Shown here: one piece after another, positions 1-7,783 of the stretch
Layout of the letters: every line of letters begins with the position of its first letter
How positions within the stretch are numbered: position 1 is the first letter of the stretch
Assembly (NCBI GenBank): GCA_028277845.1
Contig: JANQFL010000078.1
Location: 1 to 40,626 of the forward strand
Origin: Sneathiellales bacterium
GTDB lineage: Bacteria > Pseudomonadota > Alphaproteobacteria > JANQFL01
DNA length: 40,626 bases
Direction of reading: 5' to 3'
The notes under the pieces: generated by a model
What the model saw: only the letters and a program-made list of their open reading frames with translations
Told to the model about the DNA's origin: nothing
Databases searched by the model: none
Program-made: the position numbers and the translations under genes

Positions 1-1422
1 CAGGCCGATACTGTCATGGGTCATCACATAGACCACCCGCTGGCCCATCAGGGCGGACAAGCGAATGGCGGGCCGGCAGTAGTCGGTGAACACCAGGAAA
101 GTACCGCCATAGGGAATCACCCCGCCATGCAGGGCCAGGCCGTTCATGGCCGCCGCCATGCCGTGCTCCCGCACCCCGTAGTGCACATAGCGGCCGCCGT
201 AGTGATCGGTGTTGGCAACTTCCATGTCCCCCGTCCTGGTCAGGTTGGAGCCGGTCAGGTCGGCCGAGCCGCCGACGGTGTCGGGCAGCACCGGGTTGAT
301 GGCCTCCAGGGCCACCTGCGAGGCCTTGCGGGTGGCCAGCTTGGGCTGCTCGTCGGCCAGTTGCTGTTTCAGGGCGTTGATGGCCGCATCGAGTTCCGTC
401 GGCAGGGTGCCGGAGAGACGCCGTTCGAACTCTGTCTTGGTCTCCGTATCCAGTTGTTCGACGCGCTGCCGCCAGGCGGCGTTGTCGGCCGCGCCCCGGG
501 CGCCGGCGGCGCGCCAGGCGGCGGCGATGTCGGCGGGGATGTCGAAGGGGGCGTGCGGCCAGTCCAGGGCCTGCCGGGTGGCGGCGATCTCGTCGGCGCC
601 GAGCGGCGCGCCGTGGGTCGCCGCCGTGCCGCCCTTGGTCGGCGCGCCGTAGCCGATGGTGGTGCGGCAGGCGATCAGCGAGGGGGTGTCGGTCTCCTTG
701 GCGGCGGCAATGGCCGAAGCGACCGCCTCGGTGTCGTGGCCGTCGCAGGACGAGACGTCCCAGCCATGGGCCCGGAAGCGGGCCGGCTGGTCGTCCTGAC
801 AGGTCAGGTCGGTGCTGCCGTCGATGGAGATGCTGTTGTCGTCGAACAGCACGATCAGCTTATTCAGCTTCAGGTGTCCGGCCAGGCCGGCGGCTTCGTG
901 GCTGATGCCTTCCATCAGGCAGCCGTCGCCGGCCAGCACGTAGGTGTAATGATCGACCACGTCATCGCCGAACCGGGCCGCCAGGTGCCTCTCCGCCAGG
1001 GCCATGCCCACGGCCGTCGCCAGGCCCTGGCCCAGGGGGCCCGTCGTCGTCTCCACCCCGGCGCCGTGGCCGTATTCCGGGTGGCCCGCGGTCAGGCTGC
1101 CCAGTTGGCGGAAGTCCTGCAACTGCTCCAACGTGAAGTCGCCGTGCCCGGTCAGGTGCAGCAGGCCATACAGCAGCATCGAACCGTGGCCCGCCGACAG
1201 CACGAATCTATCCCGGTCCGGCCAGTGGGGATCGGCGGCGTCGTACTTGAGGAACCGGGTGAACAGCACCGTCGCCACGTCCGCCATGCCCATCGGCATG
1301 CCGGGATGACCCGACTTCGCACGCTCAACCGCGTCAACCGCTAGAAAACGAAGGGCGTTGGCCATGGATTTGGCGTCGGTGCCGGTGGTCTTCGGTCTGT
1401 TCAGGGTGGCGACGTCGTTCAT
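1..1422 (-). CDS. tkt: Transketolase (partial, C-terminal part beyond the window)
   Basis: Thiamine-diphosphate enzyme that moves two-carbon ketol units between sugar phosphates in the Calvin-Benson and pentose phosphate pathways; cytosolic. Translating the minus strand from the ATG at 1422 gives 474 residues without a stop, about the first 70% of a usual ~665-residue transketolase. Visible family marks are the N-terminal [12 protein letters not shown] segment, [14 protein letters not shown], the ThDP/Mg motif GDGCLMEG followed by a downstream DDN, and the catalytic-Glu segment [14 protein letters not shown] near the window edge. The start is supported by an AGGAAG Shine-Dalgarno stretch a few bases upstream. 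It follows the phosphoribulokinase gene by 19 bases on the same strand, so it is very likely the third gene of a glpX-prk-tkt operon. In that setting its main job is probably ribulose bisphosphate regeneration (inference). Confidence 0.95.
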   Translation of the reverse strand, partial: MNDVATLNRPKTTGTDAKSMANALRFLAVDAVERAKSGHPGMPMGMADVATVLFTRFLKYDAADPHWPDRDRFVLSAGHGSMLLYGLLHLTGHGDFTLEQLQDFRQLGSLTAGHPEYGHGAGVETTTGPLGQGLATAVGMALAERHLAARFGDDVVDHYTYVLAGDGCLMEGISHEAAGLAGHLKLNKLIVLFDDNSISIDGSTDLTCQDDQPARFRAHGWDVSSCDGHDTEAVASAIAAAKETDTPSLIACRTTIGYGAPTKGGTAATHGAPLGADEIAATRQALDWPHAPFDIPADIAAAWRAAGARGAADNAAWRQRVEQLDTETKTEFERRLSGTLPTELDAAINALKQQLADEQPKLATRKASQVALEAINPVLPDTVGGSADLTGSNLTRTGDMEVANTDHYGGRYVHYGVREHGMAAAMNGLALHGGVIPYGGTFLVFTDYCRPAIRLSALMGQRVVYVMTHDSIGL

Positions 1423-1441
1423 GAATTCTTCCTAGTGGGTC

Positions 1442-2383
1442 CTAAATGGCATGCACGCCCATGGCCGCCTTGACCATGTGGTAGGTGGCGAGCAGCTGGC
1501 TCAGCGCCAGCGGGTGGCTGATCTTGATGTGGTTTTCGGCATCGAGAAAAAGGCCGACGTTTTCGCGCAGATGCTGGGCTTCCGGGATCAGCTTCCACAG
1601 CAGGTCCTCGATGGCGCGGGCGCGCTTGTCGTCGATGTCGCCGGCGATCTCCAGCACGTCCACGGGCTTGCCGTCCACGTCCCGCGCCAGTTCCAGGCGG
1701 AAGCCGTTCTTGACGCCCAGGTCGAGGATCGGACTGAGGTCGGGGTGGGGCAGCGTCGGCCGCAACGTATGGCGGACATTGAGGTGGGCACCGGATTCTT
1801 CCACATGGTCTTCCGGCGGGTAGAAGTGCACGACCATGTCGGCGAAGGTGCGTTGCGGCCGGATGAAATTGACGCTGTCGCCCTTGCGCCGTTCCATCGA
1901 CTGCACGACCTCTTCGGGCGAGTAACCGCGCTTGGCGGTGTCGCGCTGGATCTTCCAGGTGCGCCGCAACAGCTCGTCCGGTTCCAGGTAAATCTTGACG
2001 TCGTAACAGTCCCGCATGGTACGGGTCGAATAGCCCAGCAGGCCTTCGAGAATGATGTATTCCTTGGGTTCGATGTAGACCGGGGCGTCGAGGGTACCGC
2101 CGTCGTGGTTGTAGATCGGCTTGAGGATCGGCTGGCCGGCGCGCAAAAGACGAATGTGCTGTTCCAGGATGTCGATGTAGTTGCCGCGCGGATCGAGGGC
2201 CGAAATGCCGGTCTCGCCCCGCTGGATGCGCGAGTATTTGTGGTAGTCGTCGGTACAGATGGTGACGACGCGGTCGGGGCCGAGGATGTTGGCGATGCCG
2301 GCGGTCAGCGTGGTCTTCCCGGCGGCGGAGTCGCCGACGATACCGAGCAGGATGGGGCGTTCGACACGGCGGTTTCTGGGCAT
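1442..2383 (-). CDS. prk: Phosphoribulokinase, class II (cyanobacterial/plant)-like
   Basis: ATP-dependent kinase that makes ribulose 1,5-bisphosphate from ribulose 5-phosphate, the committed step that feeds RuBisCO. 313 residues. A P-loop GDSAAGKTT lies at about residues 17-25, then CTDDYH (43-48), ALDPRGN, KPIYNHDGGTLDAP, the IILEGL segment and IQRDTAKRGYS. These segments match the plant/cyanobacterial (class II) form much better than the short class I enzyme usual in Proteobacteria. In redox-regulated class II enzymes one regulatory Cys lies inside the P-loop; here that position is Ala21, while the second position (Cys43) is kept. Thioredoxin-type disulfide control is therefore unlikely (inference). 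The gene lies 21 bases after glpX and 19 before tkt. A uridine-kinase-like paralogue is the main alternative, but the CBB neighbours favour phosphoribulokinase. Confidence 0.9.
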   Translation of the reverse strand: MPRNRRVERPILLGIVGDSAAGKTTLTAGIANILGPDRVVTICTDDYHKYSRIQRGETGISALDPRGNYIDILEQHIRLLRAGQPILKPIYNHDGGTLDAPVYIEPKEYIILEGLLGYSTRTMRDCYDVKIYLEPDELLRRTWKIQRDTAKRGYSPEEVVQSMERRKGDSVNFIRPQRTFADMVVHFYPPEDHVEESGAHLNVRHTLRPTLPHPDLSPILDLGVKNGFRLELARDVDGKPVDVLEIAGDIDDKRARAIEDLLWKLIPEAQHLRENVGLFLDAENHIKISHPLALSQLLATYHMVKAAMGVHAI

Positions 2384-2404
2384 GGTCTTTTTTCCGTCAG
2401 GTCT

Positions 2405-3388
2405 TCAGGTGGTCGCGCCGTCGGAACGGCGGTAGTAGGTGTTCAGCACCTGGCGTTCGCCGCCGGGGCTGGCGATCATCAGGGTTTCTGTGCGGGTGTG
2501 GTGCCGGGTCTTCTCGACGCCGTCGAACAGCAGGCCGGTGGTGATGCCGGTGGCGCTGAAGTAGACCGTGTCGGAGCGCACCAGATGGTCGACCGGATAC
2601 CACGTCTTGGTATCGATACGGGCGTCCGCGGCGGCGGCCTTCTCGCCGGACAATTGTGGATCCAGGCGGCCGATAAATTCGCCGCCCATGGCGCGGATGG
2701 CGCAGGCGGACAGAATGCCCTCGGGCGTGCCGCCGGTGCCCATCAGGCAGTCGATGCCGCTGTCGGGAATGGCCGCCATCAGCGCGCCGGCCACGTCGCC
2801 GGCGGGGTAGAGGGCGACCCGGGCGCCGGCGCCGTAGATGCGTTCGACCAGGTCCTTGTGCCGGGGCTTTTCCAGCACATAGACGCACAGCTCACGCACC
2901 GGCTTGTCGAGCGCCTTGGACAGTTGGGCCAGCTTGTCCTCGACCGGCGCTTCGGGGTCGACCCGGCCCTTGGCCGCCGGCGGCGCGGCGAACTTTTCCA
3001 TGTAGTAGATCGGCGTCGGATCGAACAGCGCGCCGCGCGGCGCCATGGCGATGACGGCCATGGCGTTGGTCATGCCCTTGGCGAGGTAGGTCGTGCCTTC
3101 GACCGGATCGACGGCGATGTCGTATTGCGGTTCCGTGCCGCCGCCCAGGGTCTCGCCGTCGGCCAGTTCCGGGGCGTTGTCCTTGGCCCCTTCGCCGATC
3201 ACCACGACGCCCTGGATGGGCAGGGCGTCCAGGGCCGCGCGCATGGCCGCGACCGCGGCGCCGTCGCCCTGGGATTTGTCGCCCCGGCCGATCCAGTCAT
3301 ACGCCGCCCGGGCCGCCGCCTCGGTGACGGTGCGCAGGGCGTAGACGATCAGGTTGTCGGCCACGGGGGCCGGCGCCGGATGGCTCAT
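2405..3388 (-). CDS. glpX: Class II fructose-1,6-bisphosphatase (GlpX; possible sedoheptulose-1,7-bisphosphatase)
   Basis: Hydrolyses fructose 1,6-bisphosphate and, in cyanobacterial relatives, also sedoheptulose 1,7-bisphosphate; cytosolic and metal dependent. 327 residues, the usual GlpX length. Visible are GRGDKSQGDGAAV near residue 35, VVIGEG (about 61-66), the metal-binding DPVEGTT near residue 93, GTGGTPEG near 195, and the C-terminal TETLMIASPGG segment. The ATG at 3388 has an AGGGA Shine-Dalgarno stretch about seven bases upstream. It is the first of three tightly spaced genes (glpX, prk, tkt), which together regenerate RuBisCO substrate. A dual FBPase/SBPase role is likely because no separate class I cbbF is seen, but that is inference. 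Confidence 0.94.
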   Translation of the reverse strand: MSHPAPAPVADNLIVYALRTVTEAAARAAYDWIGRGDKSQGDGAAVAAMRAALDALPIQGVVVIGEGAKDNAPELADGETLGGGTEPQYDIAVDPVEGTTYLAKGMTNAMAVIAMAPRGALFDPTPIYYMEKFAAPPAAKGRVDPEAPVEDKLAQLSKALDKPVRELCVYVLEKPRHKDLVERIYGAGARVALYPAGDVAGALMAAIPDSGIDCLMGTGGTPEGILSACAIRAMGGEFIGRLDPQLSGEKAAAADARIDTKTWYPVDHLVRSDTVYFSATGITTGLLFDGVEKTRHHTRTETLMIASPGGERQVLNTYYRRSDGATT

Positions 3389-3488
3389 GGTTAAATCCCT
3401 AATTCAATCATGGGTAATGTGACGCGCCGGTCCCGCTGCCGGAACACTCCGCCGGGTTGGCCGGTAATCTCTTATGGGGAGGGGGCAT

Positions 3489-3506
3489 CCTACCCGAACG
3501 GGTAGG
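3489..3506 (-). terminator. Perfect 8-bp inverted repeat between the response regulator and glpX
   Basis: CCTACCCG and CGGGTAGG are separated by two bases, so the RNA can form a 7-bp stem with a tetraloop. It starts about ten bases after the stop codon of the regulator gene and about 100 bases before glpX. No T-run follows on the minus strand, so it may be a weak terminator, a processing or attenuation hairpin, or a regulator-binding palindrome. The sequence shows the symmetry only, not the role. Confidence 0.4.
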
Positions 3507-3515
3507 TTGGGGCAA

Positions 3516-4160
3516 TCAGCCGTCGTTCAGATACCGTGCCACCGCCTGCGCCCGGTTCGACACCTGCAGCTTGTCATAAAGGTTTTTCAGGTGGAATTTC
3601 ACCGTATTGACCGAGATATCCAACGATTTCGCCAACTGCGCGTTGGTCTGCCCGTCCGCCAGTCCGGCCAGCAAATCCCTCTCCCGCGCCGTCAAGGAAT
3701 CCCCCTGGGCCGTGCCGCCGGCGCCGGCCCCGAACGGAAACACCATGCGCCCGGCGGCGACGGCGGCCACGGTGTCCACCAGCCGCTCCGGCGGGTCGCT
3801 TTTATGGCAGAAACCCGCGGCGCCGGCGGCCATGGCGTCGGACGGGATCTGCCGGTTCTGCGATCCTGTGTAGACGATGATGCGCGGCGGCTGATCGCTG
3901 GTTTTCAGCGCTTCCAGCACCGCCGCACCGTCCAGGTACGGCATTTCCCAGCCGATGATGCCGATATCGAAGCTCAACCGGTGCACCGCCTCCAGAAAAC
4001 GCTCACCATCGGATGCCACGGCAATCACATCAAACCGCGGGTCTTCATCCAGAAGCACGCGCAACCCGTTCTGCACGATCGGGCTTTTGTCGGCGATGAC
4101 GATTTCTGAAGGTCGCGTTTTGGGCATATCGGTGGATGCTAAGAGGACTGGAGTCAGCAT
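3516..4160 (-). CDS. LuxR/NarL-type response regulator with degenerate receiver domain
   Basis: Predicted DNA-binding regulator of 214 residues. A receiver-like domain spans about residues 18-140 and a LuxR-type helix-turn-helix about 150-213 (SLTARERDLLAGLADGQTN, then VNTVKFHLKNLYDKLQV). In the receiver the acidic pair reads Asp24-Lys25, and the phospho-acceptor position, usually Asp in a DxxMP context, is Gly70 (IIGWEMPYLDG). The Thr98 and Lys120 positions are kept. This looks like a pseudo-receiver that does not use Asp phosphorylation (inference). The ATG at 4160 is chosen because an AGGA stretch lies six bases upstream; a GTG at 4187 and an ATG at 4127 are alternatives. It lies upstream of glpX-prk-tkt on the same strand and is divergent from the methyltransferase gene, so it could control either; neither link is shown. 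Confidence 0.85.
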   Translation of the reverse strand: MLTPVLLASTDMPKTRPSEIVIADKSPIVQNGLRVLLDEDPRFDVIAVASDGERFLEAVHRLSFDIGIIGWEMPYLDGAAVLEALKTSDQPPRIIVYTGSQNRQIPSDAMAAGAAGFCHKSDPPERLVDTVAAVAAGRMVFPFGAGAGGTAQGDSLTARERDLLAGLADGQTNAQLAKSLDISVNTVKFHLKNLYDKLQVSNRAQAVARYLNDG

Positions 4161-4295
4161 ATCGTGTCCTGCCGCGTCGGCAACCACCTCAAATCTACCC
4201 CAGATGGTGTCGTGGACGCGGAATCACGCTTTACGGTAGATTAACCAATCGATTGCAAGATAAACCCAGGATTTTTGCGCGAGAACCTGTCAACC

Positions 4296-5240
4296 ATGCT
4301 TGGTGCATTGGCCCGGAACAAAGAGGCTGCGGCGAACGATGACACTCCGCAGCACTCTTTCAAGGAGCGACTCGTTGCCTGGTGGGAAGGTTACGACCTG
4401 CCAAGCACGACCGACGGCCATGCGGACCTCGTGGACGGTGACGAAGTCGAGGAAGTGGAAGGTCAGCCGACAGTGCGCAGCTGGCCGACGGAACGGATCG
4501 AATCCGTTCAGCAACTGTTCGGTGCCGGATTCACTTGGCCGGCCAGCGAGGAGTTTCTCGATTCCATCATCAAACCCCTGGGGTTGGACGAAAAGGCCAG
4601 CGTCATCAACATCGGCGCCGGCCTTGGCGGATTGGCGCGCCACATTGCCAAAAACGCCGGTGCCTGGGTCAAGGGCTACGAACTGGATGCGAAGCTGGCG
4701 GCCACGGGCGCGGAATTGTCGGAAATCGCCGGGCTGGCCAAGCGGGCCACGATCGAGCCCAGCGGCCTGACGACGCTGGATGCGCGGGATGGCGCGACCG
4801 ATGCCGTCGTCTCGAACATGATCTTGTTCACGGCGGAGGACAAAGCGCCCCTGCTGACCGAAATGCGCCGAGTTCTGAAACCCGACGGCCGCATCACCGT
4901 GGTGGACTACGTGGCGGGCGATCAGGGATCCGACACCGTGCCTTACACTGAATGGGTCAAGGCCGAACCGCGCGAACCCCATCTGTGGACGGTCGACGAA
5001 ACCCGCCAGGCACTGACGGAACAGGGCTTCAAGGTGAGCGTCGCCGAGGATGTTTCGCAGGAGTATCGCGACCAGGTTCTGATATCCTTTTCCGCCTATT
5101 ACGAGTTCCTGCGCGATCAGGACCATGACGGCAATCTGCACCAGTGGGCGCTGTGCGAGGGCGAGTTGTGGTCGCGCCGCATCAGCGCCATCAACGCCGG
5201 TGTTTTCAGCGTTTACCGGTTCTACGGACAGTTGGCATAA
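4296..5240 (+). CDS. SAM-dependent methyltransferase, substrate unknown
   Basis: Class I methyltransferase fold of about 314 residues. After an N-terminal acidic region, the SAM-binding motif I reads VINIGAGLGGLARHI at about residues 104-118, followed by a GYELD segment matching the acidic residue that contacts the ribose. A motif-IV-like stretch DAVVSNMILF and the post-motif LLTEMRRVLKPDGRITVVDY are clear. The C-terminal ~80 residues are less typical (YYEFLRDQDHDG, SRRISAINAGVFSVYRFYG) and probably form the acceptor site. The ATG at 4296 is used; a TTG at 4275 is in frame, and neither has a strong ribosome site. It is divergent from the degenerate response regulator, which may regulate it (inference). 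I do not recognise the substrate. Confidence 0.8.
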   Translation: MLGALARNKEAAANDDTPQHSFKERLVAWWEGYDLPSTTDGHADLVDGDEVEEVEGQPTVRSWPTERIESVQQLFGAGFTWPASEEFLDSIIKPLGLDEKASVINIGAGLGGLARHIAKNAGAWVKGYELDAKLAATGAELSEIAGLAKRATIEPSGLTTLDARDGATDAVVSNMILFTAEDKAPLLTEMRRVLKPDGRITVVDYVAGDQGSDTVPYTEWVKAEPREPHLWTVDETRQALTEQGFKVSVAEDVSQEYRDQVLISFSAYYEFLRDQDHDGNLHQWALCEGELWSRRISAINAGVFSVYRFYGQLA

Positions 5241-5241
5241 A

Positions 5242-5260
5242 CGGCGGAAATCGCCGGTTT
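5242..5260 (+). terminator. Weak terminator-like hairpin after the methyltransferase gene
   Basis: CGGCG and CGCCG pair across a five-base loop immediately after the TAA at 5238-5240, followed by GGTTT. The stem is short and the T-run is only three bases, so this is a weak candidate. A separate promoter for rpmJ begins a few bases further on. Confidence 0.3.
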
Positions 5261-5266
5261 CGCCGG

Positions 5267-5295
5267 TTGACAGAGGCCCGCCGGGCCACTATGGT
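5267..5295 (+). promoter_or_regulatory. Sigma-70-type promoter for rpmJ
   Basis: TTGACA at 5267-5272 and TATGGT at 5290-5295 are separated by exactly 17 bases, a near-consensus housekeeping promoter. Transcription would start around 5302, leaving a leader of about 30 bases before the L36 start codon at 5334. The spacer contains a short GGCCC/GGGCC symmetry that may be incidental. This fits a highly expressed single ribosomal protein gene. Confidence 0.75.
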
Positions 5296-5333
5296 CCCGC
5301 CCTTCCAGATTACGAATCCGACGGATTAGACCC

Positions 5334-5459
5334 ATGAAAGTACGGAATTCCTTGAAATCCTTGAAACGGCGCCACCGGGACTGCCGCGTCATCCGCCGTA
5401 AAGGACGGGTCTATGTCATCAACAAGACCAATCCCCGGTTCAAGGCCCGCCAGGGCTGA
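5334..5459 (+). CDS. rpmJ: 50S ribosomal protein L36 (short, zinc-less type)
   Basis: 41 residues, highly basic, beginning [18 protein letters not shown] and ending [13 protein letters not shown], an unmistakable L36. It keeps only one cysteine (Cys17), whereas the zinc-ribbon form carries three Cys and one His. It is therefore the C-minus variant, which is normal in Alphaproteobacteria and does not need zinc. L36 is a small protein of the large ribosomal subunit. The gene stands alone, away from the main ribosomal operons, with its own strong promoter at 5267-5295. The HAD hydrolase gene follows about 110 bases downstream and could be co-transcribed. Confidence 0.97.
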   Translation: MKVRNSLKSLKRRHRDCRVIRRKGRVYVINKTNPRFKARQG

Positions 5460-5567
5460 ACGGCGATGCCTCGGACCGCTCAAGGGTCCGGTGGTTCAAG
5501 GTGCGGCGTCCCACGGGGCGCCGTTTTCGATTCCGGACCGTGCGAACCCGGAGATGAGGACAGACCC

Positions 5568-6197
5568 ATGACCCGGCCCGGCGATCCGTTGCAGGCCGTG
5601 GTGTTCGATATCGGCGGGGTCCTGCTCGACTGGAACCCGCGGCACCTCTATCGCAAGCTGTTCGGCGACCGGGTCGCCGAGATGGAGCATTTCCTGTCGG
5701 AGGTCTGCTCCCGGTCCTGGAACGAGCAACACGACGCCGGCCGGCCGTTCGCGGACGGTGTCGCGGATCTGCAAAAAGTCCACCCGCACCTTGCCGACCT
5801 GATCGCAGCCTATCACCTGCGTTGGGACGAGATGCTCGCGGGTGCCTTGGACGACACCGTCGATATCCTGTCGGCCTTACGTGAAAGCGGCTTGCCGCTG
5901 TATGCCCTGACCAATTTCTCGGCCGAGAAGTTTCCCGTCGCCCTGGACCGGTTCGACTTTCTCCACTGGTTCGACGGCATCGTCGTTTCCGGCGTGGAAA
6001 AGGTCATCAAGCCCGATGCTGCCATCTTCCAGATTCTGACGGAGCGGTACGATTTGATTCCGGAAAAAACCGTCTTCATCGATGACGTGGAGAGAAACGT
6101 GCGGGCGGCCGAGGCGCTGGGATTCCGCACGCACCATTTCACCGGCGCTGACGGTCTCAGGCGCGCATTGCAACAGAGCGGCCTCCTGCCCGCCTGA
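5568..6197 (+). CDS. HAD-superfamily hydrolase (haloacid dehalogenase/YihX-like)
   Basis: 209 residues. Motif I is VVFDIGGVLLDW with the nucleophile Asp at about residue 14; the usual second Asp of DxD is Gly, as in the YihX-type branch. Motif II is the ALTNFS segment, motif III contains the Lys of VIKPDAAIF, and motif IV is FIDDVERNV. Members of this branch dephosphorylate sugar phosphates or other small phosphoesters; the real substrate cannot be read from the sequence. The ATG at 5568 is preferred over one at 5466 because a GAGGA Shine-Dalgarno stretch lies just upstream and the homologous region starts a few residues later. It is a cytosolic enzyme between rpmJ and the glycolate oxidase operon. 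A role as phosphoglycolate phosphatase is tempting given the neighbours, but the motif-I pattern does not specially support it. Confidence 0.85.
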   Translation: MTRPGDPLQAVVFDIGGVLLDWNPRHLYRKLFGDRVAEMEHFLSEVCSRSWNEQHDAGRPFADGVADLQKVHPHLADLIAAYHLRWDEMLAGALDDTVDILSALRESGLPLYALTNFSAEKFPVALDRFDFLHWFDGIVVSGVEKVIKPDAAIFQILTERYDLIPEKTVFIDDVERNVRAAEALGFRTHHFTGADGLRRALQQSGLLPA

Positions 6198-6295
6198 ACC
6201 TTCCCGCAGCGTGGAAATGTGTCCGGGTTTGCTCGACGTAACCCGCGCGGTATGCTTTATCTGATGCCGTACAGTGCGTCGGGAGGCCATATCTC

Positions 6296-7783
6296 ATGCA
6301 AATGCCGGAGCCGGATAAAAAGGTTCTCGCCCAGCGCGGGAGTTTGGTCGCGGCATTGCGCAATGTCGTGCCGCCGGATAGCGTCATCGCCGACGAACAG
6401 GCCTTGAAGGCGTTCGAGTGCGACGGCCTGACCGCCTACCGCCAGCCCCCGATGATCGCCGTGCTGCCGGAAACCGTGGACCAGGTGGCGGAGGTCTTGA
6501 AGCTGTGCCAGGACCGGGGCGTCAAGGTGGTGCCGCGCGGCGCCGGCACGTCGCTGTCGGGCGGGGCCTTGCCGCTGGCGGACGGCGTGCTGCTGACCAT
6601 GACCAAGTTCAACCGCATCCTCGAGGTCGACTTCGACAACCGCTGCGCCGTGGTGCAGCCGGGTGTCACTAACCTGGCCATCACCAATGCGGTGCAGGAC
6701 GAAGGTTTTTATTACGCGCCCGATCCGTCGAGCCAGATCGCCTGCACCATCGGCGGCAATGTGGCGGAAAATTCCGGCGGCGTGCACTGCCTGAAATACG
6801 GCCTGACCACCAACAACATCCTCGGCCTGCAAGTGGTGCTGATGGACGGCACGGTACTGCGCCTCGGCGGCAAGCACCTGGATTCGGAAGGCTATGACCT
6901 GATCGGCCTGATGACCGGCTCGGAGGGATTGCTGGGCGTCGTGACCGAGGTGACGGTGCGGCTGCTGCGGGCGCCGGAAACGGCGCGGGCCCTGTTGATA
7001 GGGTTTCCGTCCAACGAGGCGGGCGGCGATTGCGTGGCGAAAATCATCGCCGCCGGCATCATTCCGGCCGGCCTCGAAATGATGGACAGGTTCGCCATCC
7101 AGGCCGCCGAGGAGTTCTGCCAGCCGGGTTATCCGATGGACGCCGAATCGTTGCTGATCGTCGAGCTGGACGGTCCCGACGCCGAGGTCGAGTATCTCGT
7201 GTCGCAGGTCCGCGGTATCGCCGATGCGTGCGGAGCCCTGTCGATCAGGGTCAGCGAGAGCGAGGACGAGCGCCTCAACTTCTGGGCCGGGCGCAAGAAC
7301 GCGTTTCCGGCCATCGGACGCCTGTCGCCCGACTATTACTGCATGGACGGCACCATCCCGCGGCACAAGCTGCCCCTGGTGCTGACCCGCATGGCCGAGA
7401 TGTCGCGCCACTATGGCTTGCGCGTGGCCAACGTGTTCCATGCCGGCGACGGCAATCTGCACCCGTTGATCCTGTATGACGCCAACAACCCCGGTGAACT
7501 GGAGAAGGCCGAGGACTTCGGGTCCGATATTCTCAAACTGTGCGTCGAAGTGGGCGGCGTTCTGACCGGCGAACACGGGGTCGGGGTCGAGAAGCGCGAT
7601 TTGATGGGCGCAATGTTCAGTGAAGAGGACCTGAACCAGCAACAGCGGGTGAAGTGCGCCTTCGACCCGGACGGCTATCTCAATCCCGGCAAGGTCTTCC
7701 CCGTGCTGCACCGCTGCGCCGAGCTGGGCCGCATGCACATCAACCGGGGACAGATGCCGTTCCCCGACCTGCCGCGATTCTGA
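6296..7783 (+). CDS. glcD: Glycolate oxidase FAD-binding subunit GlcD
   Basis: Catalytic FAD subunit of glycolate dehydrogenase, which oxidises glycolate to glyoxylate and passes electrons on through GlcF, probably to the quinone pool. 495 residues, the usual GlcD length. The PCMH-type FAD domain shows VVPRGAGTSLSGGALP near residues 77-92 and the GGNVAENSGGVHCLKYG segment near 155-171. The C-terminal FAD-oxidase domain shows NVFHAGDGNLHP and LTGEHGVGVEKRD. Spacing to the next gene is a TGATG overlap, so glcD and glcE are translationally coupled. A GGGAGG stretch lies upstream of the ATG. With glcE, glcF and the nearby glycerate kinase, it suggests salvage of 2-phosphoglycolate made by RuBisCO oxygenase activity. 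A D-lactate dehydrogenase is less likely given the three-subunit layout. Confidence 0.95.
   Translation: MQMPEPDKKVLAQRGSLVAALRNVVPPDSVIADEQALKAFECDGLTAYRQPPMIAVLPETVDQVAEVLKLCQDRGVKVVPRGAGTSLSGGALPLADGVLLTMTKFNRILEVDFDNRCAVVQPGVTNLAITNAVQDEGFYYAPDPSSQIACTIGGNVAENSGGVHCLKYGLTTNNILGLQVVLMDGTVLRLGGKHLDSEGYDLIGLMTGSEGLLGVVTEVTVRLLRAPETARALLIGFPSNEAGGDCVAKIIAAGIIPAGLEMMDRFAIQAAEEFCQPGYPMDAESLLIVELDGPDAEVEYLVSQVRGIADACGALSIRVSESEDERLNFWAGRKNAFPAIGRLSPDYYCMDGTIPRHKLPLVLTRMAEMSRHYGLRVANVFHAGDGNLHPLILYDANNPGELEKAEDFGSDILKLCVEVGGVLTGEHGVGVEKRDLMGAMFSEEDLNQQQRVKCAFDPDGYLNPGKVFPVLHRCAELGRMHINRGQMPFPDLPRF

Noticed and set aside
16-1344. 442-codon plus-strand open frame at the left edge
   Set aside because: It is opposite the transketolase gene, whose catalytic motifs are all visible on the minus strand.
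1451-3394. 647-codon plus-strand open frame opposite prk and glpX
   Set aside because: Low-complexity Gly/Val/Asp/His translation typical of antisense GC-rich frames; the minus-strand genes have full family motifs.
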